Shown piece after piece: positions 43,401 to 54,412 of a stretch of DNA of 64,000 bases (positions are counted from its first letter, which is position 1; every line of letters starts with the position of its first letter). The position numbers were made by a program, and so were the translations under genes. The notes below the pieces were generated by a model. That model ran no database searches and was not told the origin of the DNA. It saw only the letters and a program-made list of their open reading frames with translations. The DNA comes from Alternaria dauci (taxonomy: Eukaryota > Ascomycota > Dothideomycetes > Pleosporales > Pleosporaceae): assembly GCF_042100115.1 (NCBI RefSeq), contig NC_091274.1:2356001-2420000 (forward strand). Reading direction: 5' to 3'.

Positions 43401-44130
43401 TGGTGACAACGATCCGGGGCAAGCAGGCCTTCAGTCATTAGGTGCCGAAACGCAACGACTAGAGGCGTGGACAGCTTTCGACGAGAGCGCTCTAGGTCTA
43501 GATAATGATCTCGACCTATCCCTCTCCCTCACACCAGAACAACCGCCACGACAGCCAACCTTCACCCCCAATCCCTACGCTCCTGATCCTTCTCCTGCGT
43601 CAATCCGTCCACTAGGCTCCATCCTGCGCCGACCAAACACGTACCCACAACCGCAATCTGCTGTCCGGCCACCGCCAGCTACCATTATAGAAGACGACGA
43701 GTCCGACCTCGACTTTGGCGAGGGCGCACAATCGACCTTTTGGTCTGGGACGCCTATGCCACCTCCTCCAAGCAGTAAGCCAGGCTACCTCAAAACACCG
43801 AGTAAGCGCAGCATCGTCCGTGCCAAACGTCCTGAGCTACCCCCTAGCCCAGAGAAGCAACATGTCCTGTCTCCTGTACGTCGGCCATTGGGTTCATTGC
43901 TAGAACGGGAGAGAGGGTCGCGACTAGGTACTATGAGCGCGCCGCCTATACAGAGTAGTAGAGATAACACGCTTGGGGTTGGTGGTGTGACGAGTTTTGA
44001 GAGGAGATTACGAGAAGGTGGATTTGGGGGTAGTGTTGCTGTTGGGGGAAGTGCAATGAGGAGGGGGAGGGGAAGGGGTGGTAAGGCTAGAGTGGGGTTT
44101 GGGGAGGTTAGTCAGATGGGGGGATTGTAG
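40425..44130 (+). CDS. SFI1: Sfi1-type centrin-binding spindle-pole-body protein
   Basis: Elongated helical protein of the spindle pole body half-bridge that binds centrin (Cdc31) along tandem repeats and drives pole duplication. Exon 1 is 40425-40485 and exon 2 is 40535-44130, with a 49-bp intron (branch ACTAAC) joining DLLRDE to AVSEAIHDIV, 1218 aa in total. A start at 40413 (MLSSM) is also possible. Residues to about 310 form a conserved N-terminal segment and a disordered Ser/Arg-rich region. The centre (about 320-940) has roughly 17 repeats with the L-x(5)-F/L-x(2)-W core, for example CFGVWRNRT, FFNGWRDIT, TLQKWREIT, TLKTWSEAT and VFQHWRDKA. The C-terminal quarter is Pro/Ser-rich and contains SP/TP sites, possible CDK targets, as known in yeast Sfi1. 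Confidence 0.92.
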
Positions 44131-45156
44131 TTTTCTTGCATTTTTGGAAGCATCGCGTGGCGTCTGCTAAGGTGGATCGGTTTGGATGTGTTAGGATACC
44201 CCATATTGCTTGTCAATGTTATCTGTCTTGTTATATAGGCATGCGTCTACATATCTTTACTTTCCATTGTGTTGACTGTGTATGCATTTCACGAGAATTT
44301 GTTTGATTTACTCCCAAAGTCGTCTTTGTAGGCGGTCTACATTTCTTGGGACCTTCGGAGTTCCTTGGACATCACCAAGGTGCCATCAAGAAAGGAGCTA
44401 TAGAATGCCTTGCGTGGGGTTAGCAAACTCGATCAACATGCCAAAGAAAGGGGTTTCGGGTTCTGGAACATGATTTCCTGTGACAAGCAATACGATATCG
44501 AAGGGCCCTTCAAAGGAGAGGCAACGCATGGATATGCTTCAGGAAGAATTTACGGTTCCCAAGATTGAAGAAGGTCTGGACGACATGATCGATCGATATG
44601 GTAATGGGAATGCTAAGTTGCGAGATTTGCTGAAGAAGTGTCTAAGTAAGAGCTATAAAGATATGGATATTTGACAAGGTTGTGTTCGGCTACTACAAAT
44701 CAGCAAGGCCTGATTGAGAAGTACCAGGAGGTATTAAAGGAGGCATACGGGTATAGTATAACCAAATTATCTCGACGCGCTGACCAGGGGCTTATAAGCG
44801 CGCATGCAGCTTATGCTGTATGTGAGGGTTACGCCGCAACAGCGGGTATGTAGATGTCAAACTGTTGTTGGTCGACGATCTTGTTTGCAGTTGAGTTGAT
44901 TCGTCGTTTAATATGAAGAACCCTGCCAATATATGGCCCGCCCTCTCAGTTTGTTTGCTTCGTTTCTGACATCAGCTCATGTTCTGTCCAATGCTTGGTC
45001 ATTACCGTAGTTTACCTGGTACTCATGCATAAGTCGACATCACCTGGGCATGTCAATACTACGTACCTCTTTCCTCAAAACCTCATCGTATCCACCACAC
45101 CCTTCTCAGTGATCTTTACCATACTGTACCTAGGTAGGTATCGTATCACCATCAAA
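44131..45156. other. Intergenic with possible gene relic
   Basis: Mostly without signal. Two consecutive plus-strand frames at 44480-44674 and 44671-44853 have a protein-like composition (RQRMDMLQEEFTVPKIEEG; LIEKYQEVLKEAYGYS). They end in stops and show no good splice pair. This may be a decayed gene; no function can be assigned. Confidence 0.3.
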
Positions 45157-45708
45157 ATGCGCAAAACCTCGCCCATCTTCCTCGGCATCCTCACTGCCAC
45201 GCTCACAGCAGCCCAACTGCCCCCAGACTACAACTTCTGCATGGGTGACAAAAGCACATTGGGCCATTGCGACACACTCACCTACGTGGACACTACTCTA
45301 GCCGCGGTAAATCCACCAAACGCGACAGAGTGCCAGGAAGCTTGCAGAAGTATCTTTGAAGATGCCGGAGAGTGGATTGTTCACCTAGAAGGTAGAGACG
45401 CCACCTTTTCATCATTTCTTACCTCATGTTCAAGTGTTCAATCATGTCAAGACTAACCTCTATGAAAAGGCAAACCAGAAGGTTACCAGCAACACATGCA
45501 CAACGCGCCCTGCGGATTCAGCATGGGTGCCATTCCTAATACTTCACACGAGTTTTCGTTCGACATGAATAACCAGGATATGGTTGATATCATCGATGAG
45601 GCGATTAAGAGATTTGCTGGGTTGCATGGTGGGAAAGTGGCGGCGCAGGGAACGGTGAGATGTGATGGACATGAGGCCATGTGGTACGTCAGTCGGGATG
45701 CGCGGTAA
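45157..45708 (+). CDS. Small secreted cysteine-rich protein (effector-like candidate)
   Basis: Exons 45157-45391 and 45470-45708 (78-bp intron) give 157 aa. The start is chosen at 45157 because MRKTSPIFLGILTATLTAAQ is a clean signal peptide; the frame upstream is longer but has no such sequence. The mature chain of about 137 residues has six cysteines (in NFCMG, GHCDT, TECQEAC, APCGF, VRCDG), enough for three disulfides, plus one N-glycosylation site (NAT). The pattern of a conserved YNFC-x-GDKS start and GTV-x-C-x-GH-x-A-x-W end is shared by a group of fungal secreted proteins, I believe. I cannot name the family with certainty. A virulence or antagonism role is only suggested by size and cysteine content. 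Confidence 0.7.
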
Positions 45709-45814
45709 TGTTCTCCTCTGTTGCCATGTATTGGTGAAACACGTCGGCTCTTGGAACATGCCTTTCCATATCGTCTTGATTGGACTCGAGCCGATGCAAC
45801 CCAAGTAGTATATC

Positions 45815-46594
45815 CTAACACGACTCAGCCTCCTCCATAATGCTCTGCAACCCACCAAGTGAATTGACCACAATAACTTTCACGTCTTCCTCTTCGCCTC
45901 TCAAGTGTAAAGTTGCCTTACAGATCTTCTCTTTCTCGGCAAGCCATATACATTCTATTCGGGCTTCTGCCGCAGGAATAATGTCCCTTTCCCAGCTGTC
46001 CCCTACCACCACCACCTCCCCGCTCTCTAATCTGAGAACCTCCAAAGCCTTAGCAAACAGCCCATCCACCTTCGCCACACCAATTTTGTTCGTCGTGATC
46101 AGCTTATCATAATACGCATCCAGGCCCAAAGCAGCGACAGTACGTTCCTGTGAGTCTTGGGGGCCTTCCGTGACAATGGCTATGTTTTTCCCTTTCTGCT
46201 TCAAGGCCTGTAGCAGTGGTATCGCGCCTTCTTTGAGCTTTAGGTGCTGTGTAAGTGCTGTTTCGTAGGTGTCGAGTAATGCCTGCATCTGCAGCTCTGT
46301 ACAGCTTAGATTAAAGGTATCCATGACACCCTGAAAGCGCTCTGCACGGTACTGATGGCTTGTTTTCCCGTCTATGAATGCTGCTGCCGTTTTGGTTTTG
46401 AGGACTTTGATATACTCCTCCTTCAGCCCAGCGACTGTGATCGGTTGACCGGACGCAATTCCATAGTTCGTGTGTTGTTCTGCGATGCTATGGAGCGTCG
46501 CATCGACGGCAGCGGAAGATGCTTTGCGGAACTCGTGCAGAGTGTCGTCGAGGTCGAAGAAGAACCAAGTTGCTTTCTTGAAGCGTTCAGTCAT
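45815..46594 (-). CDS. HAD-superfamily hydrolase
   Basis: Haloacid-dehalogenase-like phosphatase, 259 aa, single exon. Motif I is FFFDLDDTL with nucleophile Asp14 and general acid Asp16. A helical cap domain follows (about residues 25-125). Motif II is the Thr of IAIVTEG, motif III the Lys of KIGVAKVD, and motif IV VVGDSWERDI. All four catalytic motifs are intact. The C1-type cap suggests a small phosphorylated metabolite (nucleotide, glycolate or sugar phosphate) as substrate, which cannot be specified. A longer N-terminus through an upstream exon (the frame reads on into FRNAILHALPAFNKDE) is possible. Its 3' end lies about 107 bp from the convergent small secreted protein gene. Confidence 0.88.
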   Translation of the reverse strand: MTERFKKATWFFFDLDDTLHEFRKASSAAVDATLHSIAEQHTNYGIASGQPITVAGLKEEYIKVLKTKTAAAFIDGKTSHQYRAERFQGVMDTFNLSCTELQMQALLDTYETALTQHLKLKEGAIPLLQALKQKGKNIAIVTEGPQDSQERTVAALGLDAYYDKLITTNKIGVAKVDGLFAKALEVLRLESGEVVVVGDSWERDIIPAAEARIECIWLAEKEKICKATLHLRGEEEDVKVIVVNSLGGLQSIMEEAESC

Positions 46595-47367
46595 CTCGTC
46601 CTTGTTGAAAGCCGGAAGAGCGTGTAGAATGGCGTTTCTGAAGGCTGTTTAGACACCTCTGGTCTGATCCTAAAAGCATCGGTACAGAGACGAATGTTGT
46701 AAGCATACGACGAACGGAATGTGCTTGAAATGAGTAAACGGGGAATCGAGTTTGACTCATCGCTCCTGCTCGATAATATCAACCAGTGAAATTCCCGTCT
46801 TTATGTCATATGTGTTGAGGCGGAATGTAATCGAAGTCGCAGGTAGCTAACAAACATAGCGCACGTCGAAGATGCGCCTCGGAATCCGGCACCTGGTTTG
46901 GCAAGTGATAACAACATCTTGCAAGGATCCAGATGATGGCGTAACTACCGGAGAGAGTTGCGCAACTCTAGTGTTTGACTCTGCAGAGATCGTTCGGGTT
47001 AGCGCGCTTTCCCCGCACACGTAAGTGGGTGTCGTCACTGCCCAGGTGGCAAGTCCAACCGGATCTCGGAGACGTCCGACTAACGATTACACACCCACAC
47101 ATTAGCATTAACGATACGAGTGGCACTTGACGCAAGGAGACGCATCTTCCTCTAGACGGCGTCGAACAGTTGGTGACGAAGTTTACATCGGTGTAGAAAC
47201 TGGAGGCTAACGGCCAGTCGGATGGCCCGGCTCTTTACTCAAGGCTCTATACTGAACATCACACGAACTTTACACCGAAGACACTGCTAAACCTCGTAAG
47301 AATAGAAAGAAATTTATACACTAAACTACTAATCCCATAGCCTTCATGCTCGTCAATCAATACCAAG
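46595..47367. other. Intergenic, no gene recognised
   Basis: Upstream of the HAD gene and downstream of the But2-type gene. Short frames only. Confidence 0.5.
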
Positions 47368-48057
47368 TTATTCGTGCGGCGCATACCCTCCGGCATTAGG
47401 GTCATCAGTAAGCACAACGTAAAAGCCCAAGGGACACAACAGATCGCTTTGCTTAAATGTGAAAGTCGTATCATCGGAGCACAAAGCTCCGCTGACGGTC
47501 ACCTTGCCGATACCAGGAGGAATCCCACATGGCGCACCATTGACAATGTAGCTGTTGCCCGGCTTGATGACTGGCGGCGGGTTTGGTGGGCTAGGTCCCG
47601 GACGCGGTTGGTGGTTGTATGTGGTAACGCCAACCTCTGCGCCAGCATTGATATCGTAACCTGTGAATGTGAAATGTCCAGGGCCTTTGAAGAAGAAAAG
47701 ACCAGGTGCTTGAGCAAGAGAAGGAAAGTCGAAGACAAGGTTGCAGATCTTGCCTTGGGTGGCGTCGGAGTCCAGCTCAAGGTTGAAGATTGTGCATTTA
47801 TCTTTGGGAGTAACCGTCGCCCACTCCGTGGCTGGGTATGCTTTGTCGGGGTTTTTGGCAGATATGGGGACGAGTGCTGAGGTGGAGATGCTGCTGCCTT
47901 TGGGTAACCTGCCGTCAGGTTGGGCAGGGTTTGCTGGGCATTTGACAAAGTTTTTGAGGACGCTCAAGGTGCGTGGTGTGATATCGCTTGGTGCCGATGT
48001 AGCTGGTGCAGCAAGTGCTGTAGCCGGGAAGGCTGAGACAATCGTAAAGGTCTTCAT
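47368..48057 (-). CDS. Secreted protein with But2-type C-terminal domain
   Basis: Single-exon protein of 229 aa. It starts with a short signal peptide (MKTFTIVSAFPATALAAP). The body resembles the fungal 'ubiquitin 3 binding protein But2 C-terminal' domain family: a beta-rich unit with CTIFNLELDSDATQGKICNL, then LVFDFPSL, FTFTGYDINAG, and a terminal CPLGFYVVL block. Six cysteines are present in the mature part, and a Pro-rich loop (PRPGPSPPNPPP) lies near residue 155. Despite the family name, secreted members occur widely in fungi with unknown roles at the cell surface. An antisense frame (47374-47880) is a shadow. Family assignment is from memory of the pattern. Confidence 0.7.
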   Translation of the reverse strand: MKTFTIVSAFPATALAAPATSAPSDITPRTLSVLKNFVKCPANPAQPDGRLPKGSSISTSALVPISAKNPDKAYPATEWATVTPKDKCTIFNLELDSDATQGKICNLVFDFPSLAQAPGLFFFKGPGHFTFTGYDINAGAEVGVTTYNHQPRPGPSPPNPPPVIKPGNSYIVNGAPCGIPPGIGKVTVSGALCSDDTTFTFKQSDLLCPLGFYVVLTDDPNAGGYAPHE

Positions 48058-49615
48058 GGCAAAATGGCTGATGCTAATTTGACAGGTTTTGGAAACGGAT
48101 CAAGGGGGTGTCTTGTAGCTTGCAAATCACAAAGAGCGCGTGAATCATTTGCAGAGGCTCAATCACTCACTTTATACTACTTCTTTTTGATATCGTTAAC
48201 TCAGCTTGTCATCGCCAGACTGACCTGCATTAGCAAAGCTTATCGAGCATTCGCGCAACAATTGTTACTTTCAACTACCCCTTCAAATGACGAAAATTCT
48301 CGTCAGTCAAAGGTAAACTGGCAAGCGAGCATCCTTTGATTCCAAGAACAGCTTCTTCGCTCATGGCTCCAACCCATGCGATTTGCCAGAGACGCCAGGC
48401 GTGGGCTCGGTAGCCCGGTAGGTGAGACGTAGCTCGCGAAGTAAGCTCTGTATTCCTGCACGACTGTCTTGACTCTGCTTTCACTTTACTAAAGTCAGAG
48501 ATGCCTGAAAGGCGTATTGAAGCTATTGGCAGATTGTTTCATGCAGCAAACATTGGATTGTCGGAGCCCCACCTTTTTACCCGTCGACACGGGCATCGAG
48601 TAAGCCTTTTACTCAGCTTAATGCGGTCACTGCTTCGGACGCAGTCAGTGGGACATGATTAGCGTTCTGCGTTCCACGGTTGCGTCGCAACAACTGCATC
48701 CATATCATGGATTCGCGCGAACAAGTCGAGACCCTGAAGAAGACGCAATTCTGGTGCCTAGTGCCCGCCTAGTGTCTGCCGACCTCGTGCAACCTTCAAG
48801 AGGCATAGAGGTGGCGTTCACAGTGCAGCGACGGCTTACGCTTAGTGAAACCACTTTGGCTATCGAAAATTAGCTCGTAGTCCAAACATAGCCCCCAAAG
48901 AGTAGCTTGGGAGCTTCTCACGATACCGGACCACGACTGGCCGAGATGAGACATTGGTGCAAAAAGAGAAGGAACGGCGCAGCCGTTGTGTTTTTGATGA
49001 ATGTGCCGTGAAAGGCGGGCCGCATTGCGTTCTACAACAGCATTCCAGGTTCCCAAGATGGCGTTATGACATCGCATGCTGTGCCATGACCACAAGGCTC
49101 GCATGGGAGCCTGCCTCGGATTCGCGGCGACCCTGCCCCATGGTAGCCATGTGCCGGCAGGCCAGAACGAAAATACACACAACGACCTTAGCAATAAAGT
49201 TACCTCGGTATGTTCATGGCATGCCTGCGATTACGGGCATGTTGCGTTGACTACAGCCTTGAATTGTGCAATATAGTATAACAATTTGCTGTTGCATGAG
49301 AGCAGACGCACTTAAGGACTGCGTCTCAGTGTTGACGGGTGTCAGCAACTCACTCGTGGCAGCTGATAAAAGCATGACCTTGAACAGAAGAAACATATGC
49401 ATAGGGACGACAGGACCAGTCGACATGAGTCCACGACCAAGAGGCACAGGAGTGTCTGATTTTGTCAAGTTCAATTTCTACCACACCGCCCCAGACTAAT
49501 TACAATTACCCTTTCCGACACCAAGGATATTTACAGTGAAAATCCATCCCCAATGCAATGTATCATGTAAAGTCATAGCTTGCCCGTGGGCACGCTCAAT
49601 TGGATGTTATGACAT
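48058..49615. other. Intergenic, 1.6 kb
   Basis: Apart from the TATA element noted, both strands carry only short frames without recognisable domains. Confidence 0.5.
48171..48176 (-). promoter_or_regulatory. TATA box of the But2-type gene
   Basis: TATAAA on the minus strand, about 115 bp upstream of the ATG at 48057. The position suits a TATA-driven secreted-protein gene. Confidence 0.45.
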
Positions 49616-50392
49616 TTACAAGAAGAAAGCAGCGAAAGCACCAACACCGGCAACGAAGCCACCGACGTTGAGAGCAGAGGCAGCACCAGTGAACTCAGCA
49701 GGGGTGGAAGGCTTGACGTAGCCACCGGTCTTGGTGGGGTAGCCAGTGCCAGCGGGAGGAGCACCAGTGCCAGCGGGGACAGAGGGGTAGGGAGCACCAC
49801 CGACGGGGACAGATGGGTAAGGAGCACCGCCGGAAGGCTGGTGAGCACCCGGGACAACGGGGGTGCCGGAAGGCTGGTGAGCACCAGGGACAACGGGGGT
49901 GCCGGAAGGCTTGTGGCCACCGGGGACGACGGGAGTACCAGTGGGGTATGGGACAGTGACGGTGATGGTGGTAGAGCTCAAGCAAGAGGTAGTCTCAGCC
50001 TCGGGGACCTCAGGGGTCTTGGAGGAGGCAGGGTAAGAGGGAACCTCAGAGGTGGCGTGCTCAGGAACCTCGGGAGTCTTTGTGGACTCGACGGGGTACT
50101 CAGCAGGCTTGGAGGGAGTCTCGACGGGGTACTCAGCGGGCTTGGAAGCAGAGGGGGTCTCAACTGGGTACTCGGCGGGCTTGGAAGGAGTCTCAACGGG
50201 GTACTCAGCAGGCGCGGAGGGAGTCTCGACTGGGTAGGCAGGGTAGCCAGGAGCAGCAGAAGAGGGCTCAGCAGGGTAGGCAGAGTAAGCCGGGGCGGAG
50301 GGGGTGCTGGCGGGCTCAGCAGGGTAGGCACCGTATTGGGGAACGGCGGCAGCAAGGCCAGCGAAGGCAGCGACGGCGAGAGAGTAACGCAT
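49616..50392 (-). CDS. GPI-anchored repeat-rich cell-wall protein
   Basis: Single-exon protein of 258 aa. It begins with a signal peptide (MRYSLAVAAFAGLAAAVPQ) very like that of the hydrophobin in this window. The mature chain is Pro/Ala/Ser/Thr/Tyr-rich and low in charge. It carries about five degenerate copies of PAEYPVETPSK (about residues 55-105) and three of GTPVVPGAHQPS (about 153-190), then Tyr/Pro-rich SVPVGGAPYP units. A Cys in TTSCLSSTTITVTVPYP resembles the central segment of other fungal wall proteins. The C-terminus, GAASALNVGGFVAGVGAFAA plus FFL, is a typical GPI-attachment signal with a small-residue omega site before a hydrophobic tail. It is expected at the outer cell surface, linked to beta-glucan. 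Repeat length may vary between strains. Confidence 0.88.
   Translation of the reverse strand: MRYSLAVAAFAGLAAAVPQYGAYPAEPASTPSAPAYSAYPAEPSSAAPGYPAYPVETPSAPAEYPVETPSKPAEYPVETPSASKPAEYPVETPSKPAEYPVESTKTPEVPEHATSEVPSYPASSKTPEVPEAETTSCLSSTTITVTVPYPTGTPVVPGGHKPSGTPVVPGAHQPSGTPVVPGAHQPSGGAPYPSVPVGGAPYPSVPAGTGAPPAGTGYPTKTGGYVKPSTPAEFTGAASALNVGGFVAGVGAFAAFFL
49820..50230 (-). repeat. Intragenic tandem repeats of the GPI protein
   Basis: Two coding repeat arrays: one of about 30-36 bp units encoding PAEYPVETPSK (about 50070-50230) and one of 36 bp units encoding GTPVVPGAHQPS (about 49820-49930). Copies are near-identical at DNA level. Confidence 0.75.
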
Positions 50393-50598
50393 TTTGATGG
50401 TATTTAGAACTTGAAACGGTAAGGTTGGAAGTGGTGGTTGGTGGAGGTGGAGGTGGTGGAGAGAGTTGGCGAGTGTGTATTATTAATGATAGTATTAGTT
50501 GGTAACAACGAATGGACGACTCGAAGGTCAAAGGACTTTAAGCTCGAAAGTTTGGCTGTGAAGTGAAGAAAAACAGCAGGGCGACCATGCTGCAGTGA

Positions 50599-50604
50599 TA
50601 TATA
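50599..50604 (-). promoter_or_regulatory. TATA element of the GPI protein gene
   Basis: TATATA about 207 bp upstream of the ATG at 50392. This leaves room for a 5' UTR of typical fungal length. Confidence 0.4.
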
Positions 50605-52765
50605 CCGTAGGGAGATTACAGCACGGTAGCGCGGACCGGAAACAAGTGGCCACTGAAAGGGGGACACAGGACACACAGGACGGCGCAACAGGGGCGGAAG
50701 CATCTGGGCGCTGCAAGTGGTCTGGCGGATGTCAGGGCTAATGCAGGAACCAAGCTGGCCTGCCGCCCCGCTGGCCACTCGCAGGACGTGCGTACCTGGT
50801 GCTAAGACCAGATCGGCAGGTTGGCTGTGGAGGGTTGCGGTGGCTTCTCGTGTTACAGAAATGAACGGCTTGCGCTGGCCGCTCAGTCGAGAGTCTGCTG
50901 CTGTTGCTGTCTTGCTGCACCAGGCCAGCGGCTGTTGTTCTAGTCACGCGCTATAGGCGGAAGAATACAGCATTGCCGTTTCGAGAATATCGCAAGGCAC
51001 GTTTGTTTCGACGGCCGCAGCTTGGTGCGCCTTTGAGCTCTAAGTGGCGATCCTAACAGGGTATCCTCAGGGGCGTCCTTATCGTGCTGCCCGTTGAACA
51101 GAGGTTCTCCACCGGGGCATGGGGCTTCCAGCAAAGCCTCTGGAGATCCTTATCCCGAAATAGTGCTGATAGCATGTCAGTGTTGCAGAACCTGCAGGGC
51201 GCGTCAGCGTATGCTTGGTTTTGCAGACATCCCACGGTGCTATTCACGTGAGCGTAAACTAGCCTCAGCGAAACATTTCTTTTCGGCCTTGTCATCTGCG
51301 AAAGACGTGACCGAATGCTCTCCGTGCTGTCCTCAGGCCGGTGCCGGCGTTTGCACGACAGAACGGTCCTTTGTGCAAGGCGCCGTGGCCCCAGAATCGA
51401 CGAAAACATTGGTGAGGCCATTTTGCCGAGGAGAGGAGATTGAACATTTTAGCCGCTTACGAATACGGCCTAGCTTGTTTCTGCGCTGTCCTCTTTCGTC
51501 TCCACCACGCCTTGTCCAGCTTGACTTTCATTTCGGCCTCACCCCACCGTCTTTACGCCGGTCGTACATACTTCACCATTCCATCTCCCCATTTCGTCAT
51601 TGTTGCTGTTAGCCGAATTGCTCTTTTTTTTTTCGCCCTTCAGCCTTCACAGTCATGGATACAATGGTGCGCTGCACTCGTCTCAACCGCGATCCCCTCG
51701 CTTTCATTTGCACGTGCCGCTCACTTGCTTGCAGCCGGGAAAACCCCGGTGGGCATCGGCGACAACGTCCAGGAGACCCTCCTAACTGCGTTCTCCGCTG
51801 CCACATGATCAATGCCGATCACATCGCAGCACACGACTATCAGGCTGGTGAGAGAGCGGCGTTCTCGGAGCGAGATAAGGCGGTCAGTCATTCGACGTCG
51901 GGATTGAAATCATGAGGCGTGCAGCTTGCGATTGGTGTGCTCAGCTCTGGCTCGTGAAGACAAGAGACCCACACTAACAACCCAAACACCATTCGGCATT
52001 TGATCTGGTTGTGAATGCACGCTCCTACCATAGCTGCTTTTCTGACAGTTTGAGAGCATACGTTCCTAGATCTTCACTTACCTCCGCATCTCTCCATCAG
52101 GCCACTGGCTTTACGTCCGCAGTGTCTGGTAGTCATTGCTGGCTGCGTCTGCTCGGACCTTGGGCCATGTTCCTTTGCGGCATGTAGATCCACGGCCCAT
52201 GTGCACCTCACAACCTTTGAGCGCACCTTCCACATCTATCACATGTCCAAAGGAACACATGAACAGGAATCCTCCAGGTCTCAGTCTACTGCCTACAGCT
52301 GGGGTTCTTACAACTACCATCTCTACAGTGGTGTCGTAAGTATGAATGGTTTACTGCGTATGGTCTGCATGCACAATGGGAGCTGCAAGTTGCGCATATG
52401 GAAAACCTCGGGGTGCGAAAGCTTGCTAGCTAAAGGATGCAGCTCCCAGCACACCCCAAGGACCTTGTTGCTATTACTCATATGATTCGAGGGAACACCC
52501 GATCTTTGCATGCTGGATGTCACCTGGTTAACTTCTCCTACGACCAGGAATTCGTCATCTGCCCAGAACTGGAACCACTACTTGTTGCGGAAACCTTATC
52601 ACCCTACGGTACAGAGATAGTCTTGTCGTTGTGGTAATAAGCAATAGCTGTTCGAGCGCAGAAACATGCTATGCCTGGGACCATCGTGCATAAGCTCGTC
52701 TCCGATACCGCTGATCCTGGGCTATTTGCGGAATCTCCCTAAGAGAACATACAACAACATTTTGC

Positions 52766-52817
52766 ATTGTTCAAATTCGCACCGCCACGGCTGGATTCAA
52801 CTTTAAATTTGAACAAT
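52766..52817. repeat. Short inverted repeat (12-bp arms)
   Basis: ATTGTTCAAATT at 52766-52777 and its exact reverse complement at 52806-52817, separated by 28 bp, in the gene-poor region. It could form a hairpin; function unknown and chance is possible. Confidence 0.35.
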
Positions 52818-54412
52818 CGTTGCTAACCGCGACCAAGAAGGTGCAGCAGACTTTCATTAGCAGGATTCAGCCCGTGTGCCGAAAAAGATAAAGTTGGTCA
52901 TCAAAGTGCATTGGTCGAGATCCGACCGCTGATCATATCACACAGGGTACTGTAACCTGCTATACGAAGCCCTCGACGGGTCCGCTTTATTCCCATCAGG
53001 CACTGTCAAAGCGCGAATGGCCTCGGTTCCACTCAGCAGCATGGATGAAGCGTCTTGACGCGCAACAAGAGTGTTCAGTACCACAGTTACTTTGCCATCA
53101 AATTAAGCAGGCCTCCCACTCCGTTCTTAGCAACCCTTGTATAGACTTCGTTCATTGCTCACCGAAAAACAAACTAATAGTCCCGCGAGCGTCACGACAT
53201 AGAGCAGTGGCTTTCAACTTTGAAATCATGCAACATAGACCGCATGCTGAAGGCTCCATCTGCTACGATTACGGCGTTCACATCAAACTCGAAGGGTACG
53301 CTATCTCGGACGAAGATTAGCAGCCGTTGCCAAAGGAAAATGCTTTTTTGAAGTTACCAGTGCAACGGTCTGGTACGACTATTGGGGGCTAGGGAAAGTT
53401 TTGGTGAGCCGGTCATTCACTATACGAACGTTTTCTCGTCTTATGCCGGTTTGAATATTCCACCACCCTATATATCCCGTATCCATTGCTTCTTCTGCTT
53501 CTACTCTTCCCTTACATACTGCAAATTCCGGTCACAAAAGAAAGCCAGCACAGCAATATTTACACCCAGATTCTCACAACTAGGCAAATGCCGCACACCC
53601 ATCAACTCCCCGCATAATTATCCTCGGCGCTTTCTCATCCTCAGAGTCCCATGGTCCAAACTTCTGTATCATATTACCAATAAGTATCTATCGATTGGAC
53701 ACGGTGCGGCCAGCCCTCTTCATCCAGTGTGGCAAACAGGTTCTTCTGATACTTCTGATCGAGCGTGTTTGTTAGCGGAAAATGTACAGCGACTACGAGA
53801 GAAGCATGGTACAGTCCTGCCCCAAACTCCTGACGCGATAAGAGGGCCGCGTTGTAGATCTTCTAGCGTTCTGTATCTATGTAAGGATATTCTGTCTCGA
53901 TGCGGTACTATGAAAATGTTCGTCTGTCGATGTATAGAGCATCTTCCAGACGACCAGTACTCACCAAGGTGAGTTTTACCACAACGCGGCACATTGCATC
54001 ACAACATCTTAGTATCTTAGTCACCACTTTATTCCAACGTGCTTAAGTAGCATGTATGTGTAACAACCTTTCAGTATGCTCATACCGAAATCGTACAGGC
54101 CAGATATACATAAACACTTGTGCCTTCCAAGCTCCTACGACAGGAGCAAAGATACAAAGATGTCAAAGTCCCCATCCAACGCCATGCTAATACACACGCT
54201 TCCACAGTAGTAGCCTGTGAGTGCAAAAACCATGCCTATCCTGATCAACAACATGCTGGCACCCTACATGCCATACCGCAATGCCCGTAAAACACCAATA
54301 TACGCCTGTTGAAATTGAAACAGGATGCCTAGCCTGGTGGGTAGACGTTGAATGCTTGTAAAAAGAGCACATTCAAGCCAAAAGACTGTATGTGTGCTCA
54401 ACCGATGTTGCC

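Larger units (their letters stand above)
50393..54412. other. Gene-poor region, 4 kb
   Basis: The longest stretch without a supported gene. Frames such as 51094-51612 (+), 52201-52485 (+), 53045-53320 (+) and 53382-53972 (+) show no domain, signal peptide or convincing intron pair. The left part is the promoter of the GPI gene. No transposon-derived protein was recognised. Confidence 0.5.

Noticed and set aside
47374..47880. 168-codon plus-strand ORF
   Set aside because: Antisense to the But2-type secreted protein, which has a signal peptide and domain pattern.
49841..50407. 188-codon plus-strand Gly/Arg-rich ORF
   Set aside because: Antisense to the repeat region of the GPI protein; its repetitiveness comes from the coding repeats on the other strand.
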